Of a stretch of DNA of 42,149 nucleotides, positions 1-7,783 are shown piece after piece; within the stretch, counting starts at the first letter, position 1; each line of letters starts with the position of its first letter. The position numbers and the translations under genes are program-made. The notes beneath the pieces were generated by a model that was not told the origin of the DNA, did not search any database, and saw only the letters and a program-made list of their open reading frames with translations. The DNA comes from Dehalococcoidia bacterium UBA6808 (GTDB lineage Bacteria > Chloroflexota > Dehalococcoidia > GIF9 > UBA5629): the NCBI GenBank assembly GCA_002452695.1, contig DKFA01000041.1, forward strand, positions 1-42,149, in the 5' to 3' direction.

Positions 1-1
1 C

Positions 2-580
2 AATCTGGAGTCGTTAGCGCAATTCCATCGTATCTATGCGCCGGACTTGGTAGGCTTTGGGGAGACCGATAGGCCAAGGGTAGACTATACTTTCGAGCTG
101 CTCAGCTCTTTTTTTGCCCAGTTCCTGGATGCGCTGAACTTGGAAAGCGCCTCACTCATGGGGCACTCTTTAGGCGGAGGCATTGCCTTGGGATTTGCTC
201 TAAGACAGCCAGAACGAGTAGAGAAACTTGTTTTGGTGGATAGCGTTGGCATTGTTGAAGATTTTGCCTTGGTGGGGAAGCTGCTATCCCCATTTTTGAC
301 GTTGAAAGCAAGACTGAAGAATGATGAGACATACTTGTCTATGGTACGAAATCAAAATAAAAGCAAGGTCTCTTTCCTGGATAGATTGTCCGAGATATCT
401 ACTACTACGTTGATAGTTTGGGGTGAATTGGATGGATATTTATCGGTGAAGTTAGCGCATAAAGCTCATTTGTTGATTGAGAACTCCCAGCTCTGTGTTT
501 TCAAACGATGTTGGCATGCGCCTCAAAAAGAAAAACCCGAAGAATTCAATCGAACGGTTTTGGACTTTCTAAGGCAATGA
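2..580 (+). CDS. alpha/beta hydrolase, 5'-truncated by window edge
   Basis: C-terminal part of an alpha/beta-hydrolase-fold enzyme. The reading frame is open from base 2, and the residues before the first ATG (position 47) already match the family (a segment like YAPDLVGFGETDRP), so the gene begins upstream of the window. The nucleophile elbow GHSLGG gives the catalytic Ser. A late strand with VWGELDGY supplies the likely Asp, and CWHAPQKEKPEEFN supplies the His, so the triad is complete. The substrate cannot be told; esterase, lyase or C-C hydrolase roles are all possible. By eye the gene is more AT-rich than the genes that follow, a weak hint of separate ancestry. It is convergent with birA across about 150 bases. 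Confidence 0.85.
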   Translation, partial: NLESLAQFHRIYAPDLVGFGETDRPRVDYTFELLSSFFAQFLDALNLESASLMGHSLGGGIALGFALRQPERVEKLVLVDSVGIVEDFALVGKLLSPFLTLKARLKNDETYLSMVRNQNKSKVSFLDRLSEISTTTLIVWGELDGYLSVKLAHKAHLLIENSQLCVFKRCWHAPQKEKPEEFNRTVLDFLRQ

Positions 581-733
581 ATTGGCGCATCATGAGAATC
601 ATCACGCAACTATATTTGAACCTTTAATGCCTTTCTTGCTATATCAGGAACCAGATGAACTTCGACCTGCTCCCTTAGTGGCACATGTAGCACTATCATC
701 TCATGGTTAAACAAAGATATTCTCCGCTTAGCG

Positions 734-1513
734 TCATTTCTTCAAGATGGTCACGTCGCCGGCGATGACCTCTTTGAGCGTGCCATCGTCGAGCCGCATG
801 ATCAGGTTTCCAGCGGTGTTAATCGAGCGCGCAGTGCCCTTGAATATATCCGTCCCGCATTTGACGCTGATGCGTTTACCGATCGTTTCCATGTTCTGCA
901 CCCACTCACCGATCAGGTAGGCGGCATCGGATTTTTTCAGGTAGAGTGCTTCCATTTCGGTGATAAGTTGGACGGCCACCTCCCATACGGGTACCTCCCG
1001 GCCCAGTTGATCAGAAAGGCTTGTGGAGATTTCAGCGATCTCGGGATATCGCGCAGTGGCGAAGTTGACGTTGATGCCGATGCCAGGGATGGAATATTTC
1101 AATTGCCTTCCGTCGATTCCATTCTCAATCAATATTCCGCAGACTTTCTTGCCGCCGGTCAGGACATCGTTGGGCCACTTGATATTTGCCTTGATGCCGA
1201 ACTTCTGCAAGGTCCTCAGGACGGCCACCGATGTAATGGCCGGCATCACACGGAGGTCATCGAAGGACGGCCTCAGCACGAAAGAGACGGCCAGGCCTCC
1301 TTCCGGTGAAAACCATGTCCTGCCCAGCCTGCCCCTGCCTGCTTTTTGCGCCCTTGCAACTACTACGGCGCCCTCGGGCGTCTCTTTTTCGGCCAGGTCC
1401 CGCGCCACATCCTGGGTCGATGTGGTTTCCTGCAGGTAATAGAGCTCCCTGCCCATGAACCTGGTATGCAGTGAAGCCCTGATATAGGATGCTATGTCAG
1501 TATCACCGTTCAC
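734..1513 (-). CDS. birA: biotin--[acetyl-CoA-carboxylase] ligase (no HTH domain)
   Basis: Biotin protein ligase, which activates biotin with ATP and attaches it to the carrier lysine of biotin-dependent carboxylases. Family motifs in order: STQDVA near the N terminus, the biotinyl-AMP loop GRGRLGRTW, KWPNDV, CGILIE and GIGINVN, then the small SH3-like C-terminal domain. The N-terminal winged helix of E. coli BirA is absent, so it should be a ligase only and not a repressor. The GTG at 1513 (about 259 residues) is chosen because the segment IASYIRASLHTRF before the ATG at 1456 resembles the usual family lead-in; the ATG would give 240 residues. The frame stays open much further upstream through sir2, but that part is antisense to sir2 and not family-like. 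Divergent from sir2. Confidence 0.92.
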   Translation of the reverse strand: MNGDTDIASYIRASLHTRFMGRELYYLQETTSTQDVARDLAEKETPEGAVVVARAQKAGRGRLGRTWFSPEGGLAVSFVLRPSFDDLRVMPAITSVAVLRTLQKFGIKANIKWPNDVLTGGKKVCGILIENGIDGRQLKYSIPGIGINVNFATARYPEIAEISTSLSDQLGREVPVWEVAVQLITEMEALYLKKSDAAYLIGEWVQNMETIGKRISVKCGTDIFKGTARSINTAGNLIMRLDDGTLKEVIAGDVTILKK

Positions 1514-1550
1514 GGCTATAATATAGCAGAGGGCGCGTGCATTGTATAAT

Positions 1551-1578
1551 ATAATAGAAGAGGTGCAGCGGACGTCAA
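1551..1578 (-). promoter_or_regulatory. predicted sigma-70 promoter for birA
   Basis: On the minus strand TTGACG (1578-1573) is followed after 16 bases by TATTAT (1556-1551). Transcription would begin near 1543, about 30 bases before the GTG start of birA. The same AT-rich core reads as two overlapping TATAAT boxes (1545-1550 and 1550-1555) on the plus strand, the likely -10 region of sir2, although no good -35 is visible for that direction. Confidence 0.5.
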
Positions 1579-1597
1579 TTGATAAGGAAGATTTATT

Positions 1598-2374
1598 ATG
1601 AGCAATCTTGAGGCGCAGGCGGAGAAGATAGCCGAACTGATTTTCCATGCCAGACGTATCATGGTCTTTACAGGTGCGGGCATCAGCACCGAATCGGGCA
1701 TCCCTGATTTCAGGGGCAAGGATGGCATCTGGACCAAACTTGATCCGGAAGAATTTACTATCCAGAGATTTATAGCCAGCGAGGACAACCGACGGATGCA
1801 GTGGAAAATGCTGGTCGAAGGTGGGCTGATCAGGGCCGCAAAGCCAAATGATGCCCACCTGGCAGTGGCTGAACTGGAGAAGCTGGGCAAGCTGGACTGC
1901 ATCGTTACCCAAAATATCGACAACCTGCATCAGGCAGCCGGCAATTCCCCCGAAAATATCTTTGAATTGCATGGCAACATGCAGTATGTGCGCTGCCTGA
2001 AATGCCATACACGTTTTCCCATGCCCGAAATACTGGAGAGGCTGAAAAGCGAGGACATCCCGGACTGTCAGAGGTGCGGCGGCATACTTAAACCCGATGC
2101 CGTCTTTTTCGGCGAGGCGCTGCCGCAGGATGTGCTGAGCGAAGCCGCACGCCGGGCCAGCCTGTGCGACCTTTGCATAGTCATTGGCTCTACATTGGTC
2201 GTATACCCTGCGGCCTACATTCCCATCTATGCGCTGGAGGCCGGGGCCAGGCTGGTGATCATTAATATCGGTGGGACACCGCTGGACTCCCGTGCCGCTG
2301 TTCGTGTGGAAGGCAAGGCAGGCGAGACAATGACGAAGGTGATTGAGCGCCTGAAACGCAAGATGAACGGCTGA
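1598..2374 (+). CDS. NAD-dependent protein deacetylase, Sir2 family
   Basis: Sirtuin of 258 residues that removes acyl groups from protein lysines using NAD+, releasing nicotinamide and O-acyl-ADP-ribose. Visible motifs are the NAD-binding GAGISTESGIPDFRG (residues 26-40), TQNIDNLHQ (104-112), catalytic His125 in ELHGN, a zinc site C133/C136/C157/C160, FFGEALPQ and IGSTLVVYPAA. The Tyr-x-x-Arg pair of desuccinylating CobB/SIRT5 enzymes is not seen where expected, and the protein resembles the Thermotoga Sir2 deacetylase, so deacetylation is the better guess. AAGGAAG sits about 8 bases before the ATG. It is divergent from birA, which suggests, but does not prove, a shared link to acyl-CoA metabolism. 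Confidence 0.94.
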   Translation: MSNLEAQAEKIAELIFHARRIMVFTGAGISTESGIPDFRGKDGIWTKLDPEEFTIQRFIASEDNRRMQWKMLVEGGLIRAAKPNDAHLAVAELEKLGKLDCIVTQNIDNLHQAAGNSPENIFELHGNMQYVRCLKCHTRFPMPEILERLKSEDIPDCQRCGGILKPDAVFFGEALPQDVLSEAARRASLCDLCIVIGSTLVVYPAAYIPIYALEAGARLVIINIGGTPLDSRAAVRVEGKAGETMTKVIERLKRKMNG

Positions 2375-2380
2375 ATATGT

Positions 2381-2409
2381 TTGACAAGCTCTACCTGTAA
2401 TGTTAGATT
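2381..2409 (+). promoter_or_regulatory. predicted promoter for the lipoprotein genes
   Basis: TTGACA (2381-2386), a 17-base spacer and TAGATT (2404-2409) lie 33 bases before the first lipoprotein start and just after the sir2 stop. The -35 is consensus; the -10 has two mismatches. Confidence 0.5.
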
Positions 2410-2441
2410 GTGGTAAATATAGTGTATAGGGAGGCGACAAG

Positions 2442-3602
2442 TTGAGAAAAGTAGCTATTGCCATCCTGATCATCACTGTGATGTTCACCGGATGCACTCG
2501 TGCTACCATAAATACCAAGCAGCCTCCGCTGGCGTATATCGATTCGGTCTCCAGCTCTCAGATCTGGGCTGGTGAAACGGTCAAATTTGCAGGACACGGT
2601 GTGTCTTCCATTGGGCAGATCGTGGCTTATAACTGGCGTTCCAATGTCAACGGTGACCTGAGCCAGCTCGCCAGCTTCGAGACCAGCAGCCTGACGGCGG
2701 GCCCTCATACTATCTGGTTCAAAGTACAGGACAGCTATGGCAATTGGTCGGCGGAGGTCAGCACCAATTTGAATGTGCTGGCGCAGGGCGGGCCAATGAA
2801 AATGGTTGTCAAGACCTTCAGTATCTCGCCTCCCGCCATTACCGAAGGCGAATGGGCGACGTTGACCTGGGATGTCTCAGGCACAGGCACGGTCAAGATA
2901 GAGCCTGACGTGGGTGAAGTGGCATTGAACGGCACCAGGTCGGTGCGCCCTACCAGGGACACCACCTATACAATATTTGCTACCAACGAGGAGGGAGTAT
3001 CCACTGCCAAAGCGACGGTTGTGGTCTCTCCCATACCTATCTATACGCTGATCTCATATTCGGTAGCGGCGGAGGACGGCACGGTTAGGAAGGACAAGGT
3101 GGTGCTGGATGAAGTGCTGGTTGGCCAGACCGATCTGCAAATACAGATGCAGGGCTTCCTGAGCTTTGATATCTCCGCTTTGCCTTCCAATGCCATTATC
3201 AAAGCTGTGGAGCTTGACCTGACCAAGGCAAATATTATCAACAGTCCCTTCCCCTGGCAGGGGTCGCTGCTTCTGTATAACCAGCAGTATGGCAGCTCGT
3301 TGAAGGCCAGCGATTACATGGTCAATGTCCCCGCCAACTACATTTACAGCTTCAGCTATAACTATTCGGCGACGATGATGCCGGACAAGCCCTTCACTTC
3401 GCCTGGTTTCGTTACCACGCTGCAACGGCAGCTCGACGCCGGCAGCAAGCGTTACCAGATACGCTGCCAGTTTGAGAAATATTATTATTACACCAGAATT
3501 GACTATACGGACAAGAAATATCAGAACCTTACCACCAACGCCAACTATATAGACCTCGATGCCGGGTCGCCCAAGCTGACCGTAAAATACGTTCTTCCTT
3601 AA
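2442..3602 (+). CDS. surface lipoprotein with PKD-like, Ig-like and DNRLRE-like modules
   Basis: Predicted lipoprotein of 386 residues. It begins at a TTG with GGGAGG just upstream. A short basic start and hydrophobic segment lead to the lipobox FTGC with Cys18, so it should be lipid-anchored outside the membrane. Residues about 30-113 look PKD/Ig-like. Residues 122-196 form one Ig-like unit (SPPAITEG, LTWDVSG, TTYTI, ATNEEG) that recurs in the next two genes. Residues about 205-386 contain FLSFDIS followed by an alternating hydrophobic pattern, resembling DNRLRE/CBM96-type beta-sandwiches and matching the C-terminus of the third gene. No catalytic motif is seen; adhesion, matrix or carbohydrate binding is inference. 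Confidence 0.8.
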   Translation: MRKVAIAILIITVMFTGCTRATINTKQPPLAYIDSVSSSQIWAGETVKFAGHGVSSIGQIVAYNWRSNVNGDLSQLASFETSSLTAGPHTIWFKVQDSYGNWSAEVSTNLNVLAQGGPMKMVVKTFSISPPAITEGEWATLTWDVSGTGTVKIEPDVGEVALNGTRSVRPTRDTTYTIFATNEEGVSTAKATVVVSPIPIYTLISYSVAAEDGTVRKDKVVLDEVLVGQTDLQIQMQGFLSFDISALPSNAIIKAVELDLTKANIINSPFPWQGSLLLYNQQYGSSLKASDYMVNVPANYIYSFSYNYSATMMPDKPFTSPGFVTTLQRQLDAGSKRYQIRCQFEKYYYYTRIDYTDKKYQNLTTNANYIDLDAGSPKLTVKYVLP

Positions 3603-3675
3603 CCAAGCTTCGAAGATAAACAAATCCAGCGGATTTGCGTTACCTTAGTATTGGATGCGTTTTGGAGGTGCATTG

Positions 3676-5373
3676 ATGAAAAGGTTTTCGATTATTGTTT
3701 TGTTTCTATTCGTTTTGGTCACAGGCTGCATTTATATGCCTGCGCCGGGCAGTTCCGGCGGGCAGGGGCAGCAGCCGGTAATCACGAAGTTCGACGCCGA
3801 GCCTGACAGTATAACAGCGGGATCGCAGGCGCAGTTGAGCTGGGAGGTTAGCGGCGCGACGACAGTCAGCATCGATAATGGCATAGGGTCGGTTGCTCTG
3901 AAGGGCAGCAGGACCGTGATGCCCTCAGCCACGACCAACTATGTTATTACGGCCACCAACCAGTACGGCACCAGCAATGCCTCGGCGCAGGTGATCGTCT
4001 CTGGTTCAAGCAGCGGCGGGACGCCTGCCAGCGGTGTGCCGGTGATCAACTCCTTTACAGCCAATCCTGATACAATAGCAGCCGGCGGCTCGGCCGTGCT
4101 GAGCTGGAATGTCTCGAACGCCGCATCGGTATCGATCTCGCCACTGATCGGCAGCGTCGATCCGGTTTCGGGATCGGGAACGGCCACCGTGGGCAGCACC
4201 ACGACCTTCGTAATGACGGCGTCCAATGCGGCCGGCAGCACCAATGCTTCGGTAACGGTGAATGTCACAGGCAGCACGCCCTCAGAAGGTTACCCTACGA
4301 TCAATTCATTTTCCGCCAGTCCAACTATCATCCCGGCAGGCGGGTCAAGCACGTTGAGCTGGAATGTGAGCGGGGCGGCCCAGGTCAACATCAGCGGCAT
4401 CGGCAATGTCAACAGCACGGGCAGCCAGACGGTTTCCCCGGGAACGACGACCAACTACACTTTGACTGCGACTGCCACCAGCGGCAGCTGGGTAAGCCAG
4501 ACGATTCTGGTGGCCGTTACACCATCGGAACCGCCGCCTTCAGGCCAGCCGGACCTGATCGTCCAGAGCATCAGCAAGGTGGAAACGTCTTCAGGATACG
4601 TTATCGGCTTCAGATTAAAGAATATTGGCACTGCCAATGCCGGCCCGAGTATTTGCCGTCTGTTCGCTGAAGGCACCCAGAAAAGCAATGCCAATGTGCC
4701 TGCCATTGCTGCCGGGTCCACTTATGATGGGACTTTTCCTGGCTGGACTTATACACCGCTCATGCCGCAAATCAAGGTTGTAGCCGAAGCATCGGGCATC
4801 ATTAGCGAGTTGGACGAGACCAATAACGAGAAGAGCGTCACTATGGCTATAGCCGTTCAATACGATTTTGTGGAGCAGGCCGGTAGCCCTTCACCGGATG
4901 TGATATGGAAAAGTGGGGCAGGCAACCTGACCTTTCCCGGCGCTACCAATGATGATAAAGGGTTTGCCTGTTACCGAGCCAACATTACCCTGGAAGATGG
5001 ACAGATATACAGCAAGGTACTGGAAACGCATCCTCAATGGGTCGACAACGGCTATATTTCGGGTTCATATATGGAGCTATACAATCCACTGGGTTATAAG
5101 GTGAAGGCGGGCGAACATTTCTATGCGCGTTTCGGGTTGATCAAGAATGCGACTGCGGGTAAGGTTTCATACGAGGTGATGATAAGGCCCGAGGGTGGCC
5201 CCAATGTCTGGATATTCCAGGGCGTCAAGGTCTACGACGGAACGATCAAAACAATAGACGTCGATCTCACGCCATATGCCGGGAAAAGGGCAGATTTTAT
5301 CCTAAGGGTGTCTGCTGAAGGCAGCTCCAACCAGGACTGGGCTGTTTGGCATAAGGCGATGATTATCAGGTAA
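3676..5373 (+). CDS. surface lipoprotein with three Ig-like repeats, CARDB and a C-terminal beta-sandwich
   Basis: Predicted lipoprotein of 565 residues. The ATG at 3676 is chosen over the one at 3655 because GGAGGT lies correctly before it and because it puts the lipobox cysteine (VTGC) at residue 18, as in both neighbours. Three tandem Ig-like units occupy residues 34-108, 122-197 and 207-281, each with a pattern like SFxAxPxxIxxG, LSWxVSGA and TTNYxxTA. A CARDB-like module follows (about 292-390, with PDLIVQSI, LKNIGTANAG and ELDETNN), then a 175-residue beta-rich domain (about 391-565) that I do not recognise and that may bind ligand. Gly/Ser/Pro linkers separate the modules. It is most likely an extracellular binding or scaffold protein; the ligand is unknown. 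Confidence 0.8.
   Translation: MKRFSIIVLFLFVLVTGCIYMPAPGSSGGQGQQPVITKFDAEPDSITAGSQAQLSWEVSGATTVSIDNGIGSVALKGSRTVMPSATTNYVITATNQYGTSNASAQVIVSGSSSGGTPASGVPVINSFTANPDTIAAGGSAVLSWNVSNAASVSISPLIGSVDPVSGSGTATVGSTTTFVMTASNAAGSTNASVTVNVTGSTPSEGYPTINSFSASPTIIPAGGSSTLSWNVSGAAQVNISGIGNVNSTGSQTVSPGTTTNYTLTATATSGSWVSQTILVAVTPSEPPPSGQPDLIVQSISKVETSSGYVIGFRLKNIGTANAGPSICRLFAEGTQKSNANVPAIAAGSTYDGTFPGWTYTPLMPQIKVVAEASGIISELDETNNEKSVTMAIAVQYDFVEQAGSPSPDVIWKSGAGNLTFPGATNDDKGFACYRANITLEDGQIYSKVLETHPQWVDNGYISGSYMELYNPLGYKVKAGEHFYARFGLIKNATAGKVSYEVMIRPEGGPNVWIFQGVKVYDGTIKTIDVDLTPYAGKRADFILRVSAEGSSNQDWAVWHKAMIIR
3775..4518 (+). repeat. three tandem Ig-like coding repeats
   Basis: Within the second lipoprotein gene, three units of about 225 bases (3775-3999, 4039-4266, 4294-4518) encode homologous Ig-like domains. 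The same unit appears once in the gene before and twice in the gene after, six copies over about 3.3 kb, consistent with internal duplication and module shuffling. Confidence 0.75.
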
Positions 5374-5420
5374 TGACAGGCAGGGATTCAGCGGCAGGTT
5401 GTCGCAAGGAAGGTGACAAC

Positions 5421-6605
5421 ATGAAAAAGTATATACTTGCAGTACTGGCGCTGGTTATGACCATGTCAGGCTGCATAACCATCTCAGGCGATTTACCATC
5501 GATGCTTGACAGGCCGGTGGTGAAGACGTTCTCCGCCAACCCCGCGATCATTAATCCGGGCGAGGTCACGACGCTATCGTGGACCGTCAATGGGGCCAAC
5601 AGCGTTTTCATTGACCAGGGCGTGGGCAACGTGGCATTGAGCGGCTCGACCACGCTGACTCCAACGGCAACCACTACCTATACTCTGACAGCCAACAACG
5701 CGGCGGGCAATAGCACGGTGAGGTGTCAGGTCACCGTGAGGGGGACACAGGGCAGCGCGACAACCGGAACCCCCACTCCCCCGGCGCTGAGCGGGATGCC
5801 GCAGATCAATTATTTCGTGGCGGAACCTGCTGTGATCGTGATCGGTGGCAGTTCCATGCTGCGCTGGGATGTAACCGGCGCCACTAATATATTTATCAGT
5901 CCCGAGGTGGGGCCGGTTGAAGAGGGCGTGGGCGTGCTGGTATCCCCGGCCCAGACGACAAAATATACTCTGACGGCGGACAACCAGATTGGCCAGGCGG
6001 CTACCAGCGTGTTCGTCACCGTCAGGCCGGCCCAGTTGCCGCCGCTCCAGGGCGGGAACACAGTCGACCTGCCGGTGGTGCTGACGGAAAGCGGATCGCT
6101 GATCAAGAGCGGTTCAAACTATACCAGGTCGGGAGCTGTTTGTGTCGGTGACAATACTATGAACCTTCCCAGCCGGGCCTTTTTAAGCTTCGACATCTCC
6201 GCCATACCGGCCAATGCCGTAATAGAGGAGACCATCCTGGACCTGGGGGCATATACAATAACGGGCAATCCCGTCTACACAGTATCAGGCTGGGGCAATA
6301 TGGGGGCGCTGGAAATATACCCTTACCAGTATGGAACGACCGCCGATGTGGGCAGGCTGGATTATGAGTTCCCCGCAGCTCAGGTGGGCAGTTTCAAACT
6401 GAATGATGTCTCAGGGTCTCCTATGAAGCTGGATGTGACGTTGGACAACGCAGGCAACAATCTTATCGGCAGACTGAAGGCCGAGGGTCAGGCGCGCTGC
6501 CAGTTCAGGCTGCAGTTTTTCACCACGACCAACTGGGACAGCAAAGCCGACATGGTCTGCGTGGAGAGCGCGGCGCTGCGCGTAAAATACTCGTTGCCGC
6601 AATAA
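5421..6605 (+). CDS. surface lipoprotein with two Ig-like repeats and a DNRLRE-like domain
   Basis: Predicted lipoprotein of 394 residues. An in-frame ATG overlaps the previous stop at 5373, but the start at 5421 is preferred: AAGGAAGGTGAC precedes it and it places the lipobox cysteine (MSGC) at residue 18, as in the other two paralogues. Ig-like units span residues 32-107 and 127-202. The C-terminal part (about 212-394) contains FLSFDIS and CQFRLQF and resembles the C-terminus of the first lipoprotein. The three genes lie head to tail with short gaps and probably share a transcript. The gene ends only six bases before the convergent purS stop, with no visible terminator between them. Confidence 0.8.
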   Translation: MKKYILAVLALVMTMSGCITISGDLPSMLDRPVVKTFSANPAIINPGEVTTLSWTVNGANSVFIDQGVGNVALSGSTTLTPTATTTYTLTANNAAGNSTVRCQVTVRGTQGSATTGTPTPPALSGMPQINYFVAEPAVIVIGGSSMLRWDVTGATNIFISPEVGPVEEGVGVLVSPAQTTKYTLTADNQIGQAATSVFVTVRPAQLPPLQGGNTVDLPVVLTESGSLIKSGSNYTRSGAVCVGDNTMNLPSRAFLSFDISAIPANAVIEETILDLGAYTITGNPVYTVSGWGNMGALEIYPYQYGTTADVGRLDYEFPAAQVGSFKLNDVSGSPMKLDVTLDNAGNNLIGRLKAEGQARCQFRLQFFTTTNWDSKADMVCVESAALRVKYSLPQ

Positions 6606-6611
6606 TCCAAT

Positions 6612-6869
6612 TCAGCCGGGTTTGAGCTGTTCAAGCTCGAAACGGAAGTTTTCGATCACGGTATTGGCCAGGAGCTTTCTGCACATGTTTTCCACTTCGC
6701 TCCTGGCTTTATCCAGATCTGTTTCGTCGATCTTGATCTCGATAAACTTGCCTGCCCGGACCTCCTGCACTTGAGAGAATCCGAGATTATGCAAGGCCCC
6801 TTTGATGGTGAGGCCCTGGGGGTCGTTGACCGTGGGCTTGAGTGTGACATAAACCTTAGCTAAAAACAT
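6612..6869 (-). CDS. purS: phosphoribosylformylglycinamidine synthase subunit PurS
   Basis: Small 85-residue subunit of the three-part FGAM synthase (PurS/PurQ/PurL), which couples glutaminase PurQ to synthase PurL in purine synthesis. The sequence has the typical PurS pattern: a first strand AKVYVTLKP, then DPQG, a helix ending LGFSQVQEVRAGKFIEI, and MCRKLLANTVIENF near the end. GGAGG precedes the ATG, which lies inside the end of purC (14-base overlap), so the two are probably translationally coupled. The partner genes purQ and purL are not in the window; purS is the last gene of this minus-strand block. Confidence 0.93.
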   Translation of the reverse strand: MFLAKVYVTLKPTVNDPQGLTIKGALHNLGFSQVQEVRAGKFIEIKIDETDLDKARSEVENMCRKLLANTVIENFRFELEQLKPG

Positions 6870-7767
6870 TTGGAAGCTTCCTCCCGGTCAGCAAGTAGTA
6901 TGCCTTCCGATAACGTTCTGCGGTGGCCGCCACCACCCTGGCAGGCAGGGGCGGCGCCGGCGGTTTCATGTTCCAGCCTGAAGCTGCGAGCCAGTCGCGC
7001 ACGGGCTGTTTGTCATAGCTCGGCTGCGGACGTCCCGGTGCGTACTCGCTCTCATCCCAGAAACGGCTGGAATCGGGTGTGAGCGCCTCATCGATGAGGA
7101 TGATCTCATTATCGTCATAGCCAAATTCGAACTTGGTATCGGCGATAATGATGCCTCTTTCGGAGGCATATTTCTGGGCATACTCATAGAGTGCGACGCT
7201 CTTTTCCTTGAGCAGTACGGCAGCCTGGGCGCCGACCAGATCCTTCAACTCCTGCAGAGCCATGGGCATATCGTGCCCGGTTTCAGCCTTGGTAGTTGGT
7301 GTAAACCATGTCTCAGGGAGTTTAGCGCTCTCCTTCAATCCTTTGGGGGCCTTCCGGCCGTTGATGGTGCCTGATTTCTTATACTCGGCCCAGGCCGAGC
7401 CGGAGATATAGCCGCGCACCACACATTCAACCGGAATGCGCTCGGTTTTGGTGACGACCATGGAACGGCCCAGCACCAGCCCGGGCAGGGCATTGTGGTT
7501 GGGAGTATACCTGGTCAGGGCGCGCTTGCTCTCTACGGATTCGAGCATGTGATTGTGCACGATGTGGTAGGTTTTGGCAAACCAGAATGCGGAAAGCTGG
7601 TTGAGGACGATGCCCTTGTCGGGTATGCCGTTAGGCAAGACGACATCGAAGGCCGAGATGCGGTCGGTGGCCACGATGAGCAACTTGTCTCCCAGTTTAT
7701 ATGTGTCCCTCACCTTGCCTTTGACGAACAGCGGCAATTTAAGGGAGGACTCTAATAATACTGCCAA
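6856..7767 (-). CDS. purC: phosphoribosylaminoimidazole-succinocarboxamide synthase (SAICAR synthetase)
   Basis: Catalyses ATP-dependent joining of CAIR and aspartate to give SAICAR. At 303 residues it is the longer, yeast Ade1-like form and not the 235-residue E. coli type. Motifs visible are GKVRDTY near residue 18, ATDRISAFDV, VVRGYISGSAW, ADTKFEFG and EALTPDSSRFW. The start is a TTG with AGGAGG about 8 bases upstream. It lies between purB (16-base gap) and purS (14-base overlap) in a same-strand purine operon. Confidence 0.96.
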   Translation of the reverse strand: MAVLLESSLKLPLFVKGKVRDTYKLGDKLLIVATDRISAFDVVLPNGIPDKGIVLNQLSAFWFAKTYHIVHNHMLESVESKRALTRYTPNHNALPGLVLGRSMVVTKTERIPVECVVRGYISGSAWAEYKKSGTINGRKAPKGLKESAKLPETWFTPTTKAETGHDMPMALQELKDLVGAQAAVLLKEKSVALYEYAQKYASERGIIIADTKFEFGYDDNEIILIDEALTPDSSRFWDESEYAPGRPQPSYDKQPVRDWLAASGWNMKPPAPPLPARVVAATAERYRKAYYLLTGRKLPNVFS

Positions 7768-7783
7768 TTGGGGGACCTCCTGA

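Noticed and set aside
1514..2518. Open frame antisense to sir2 extending birA to 594 residues
   Set aside because: The added residues are the complement of sir2 coding sequence and show no domain; BirA homology begins only near 1513.
3621..3637. 7-base hairpin between the first two lipoprotein genes
   Set aside because: Short AT-rich stem without a T-run; not enough for a terminator call.
3775..4518. Repeat array considered as CRISPR or mobile repeat
   Set aside because: The repeats are in-frame, about 225 bases long, diverged in DNA and encode Ig-like domains.
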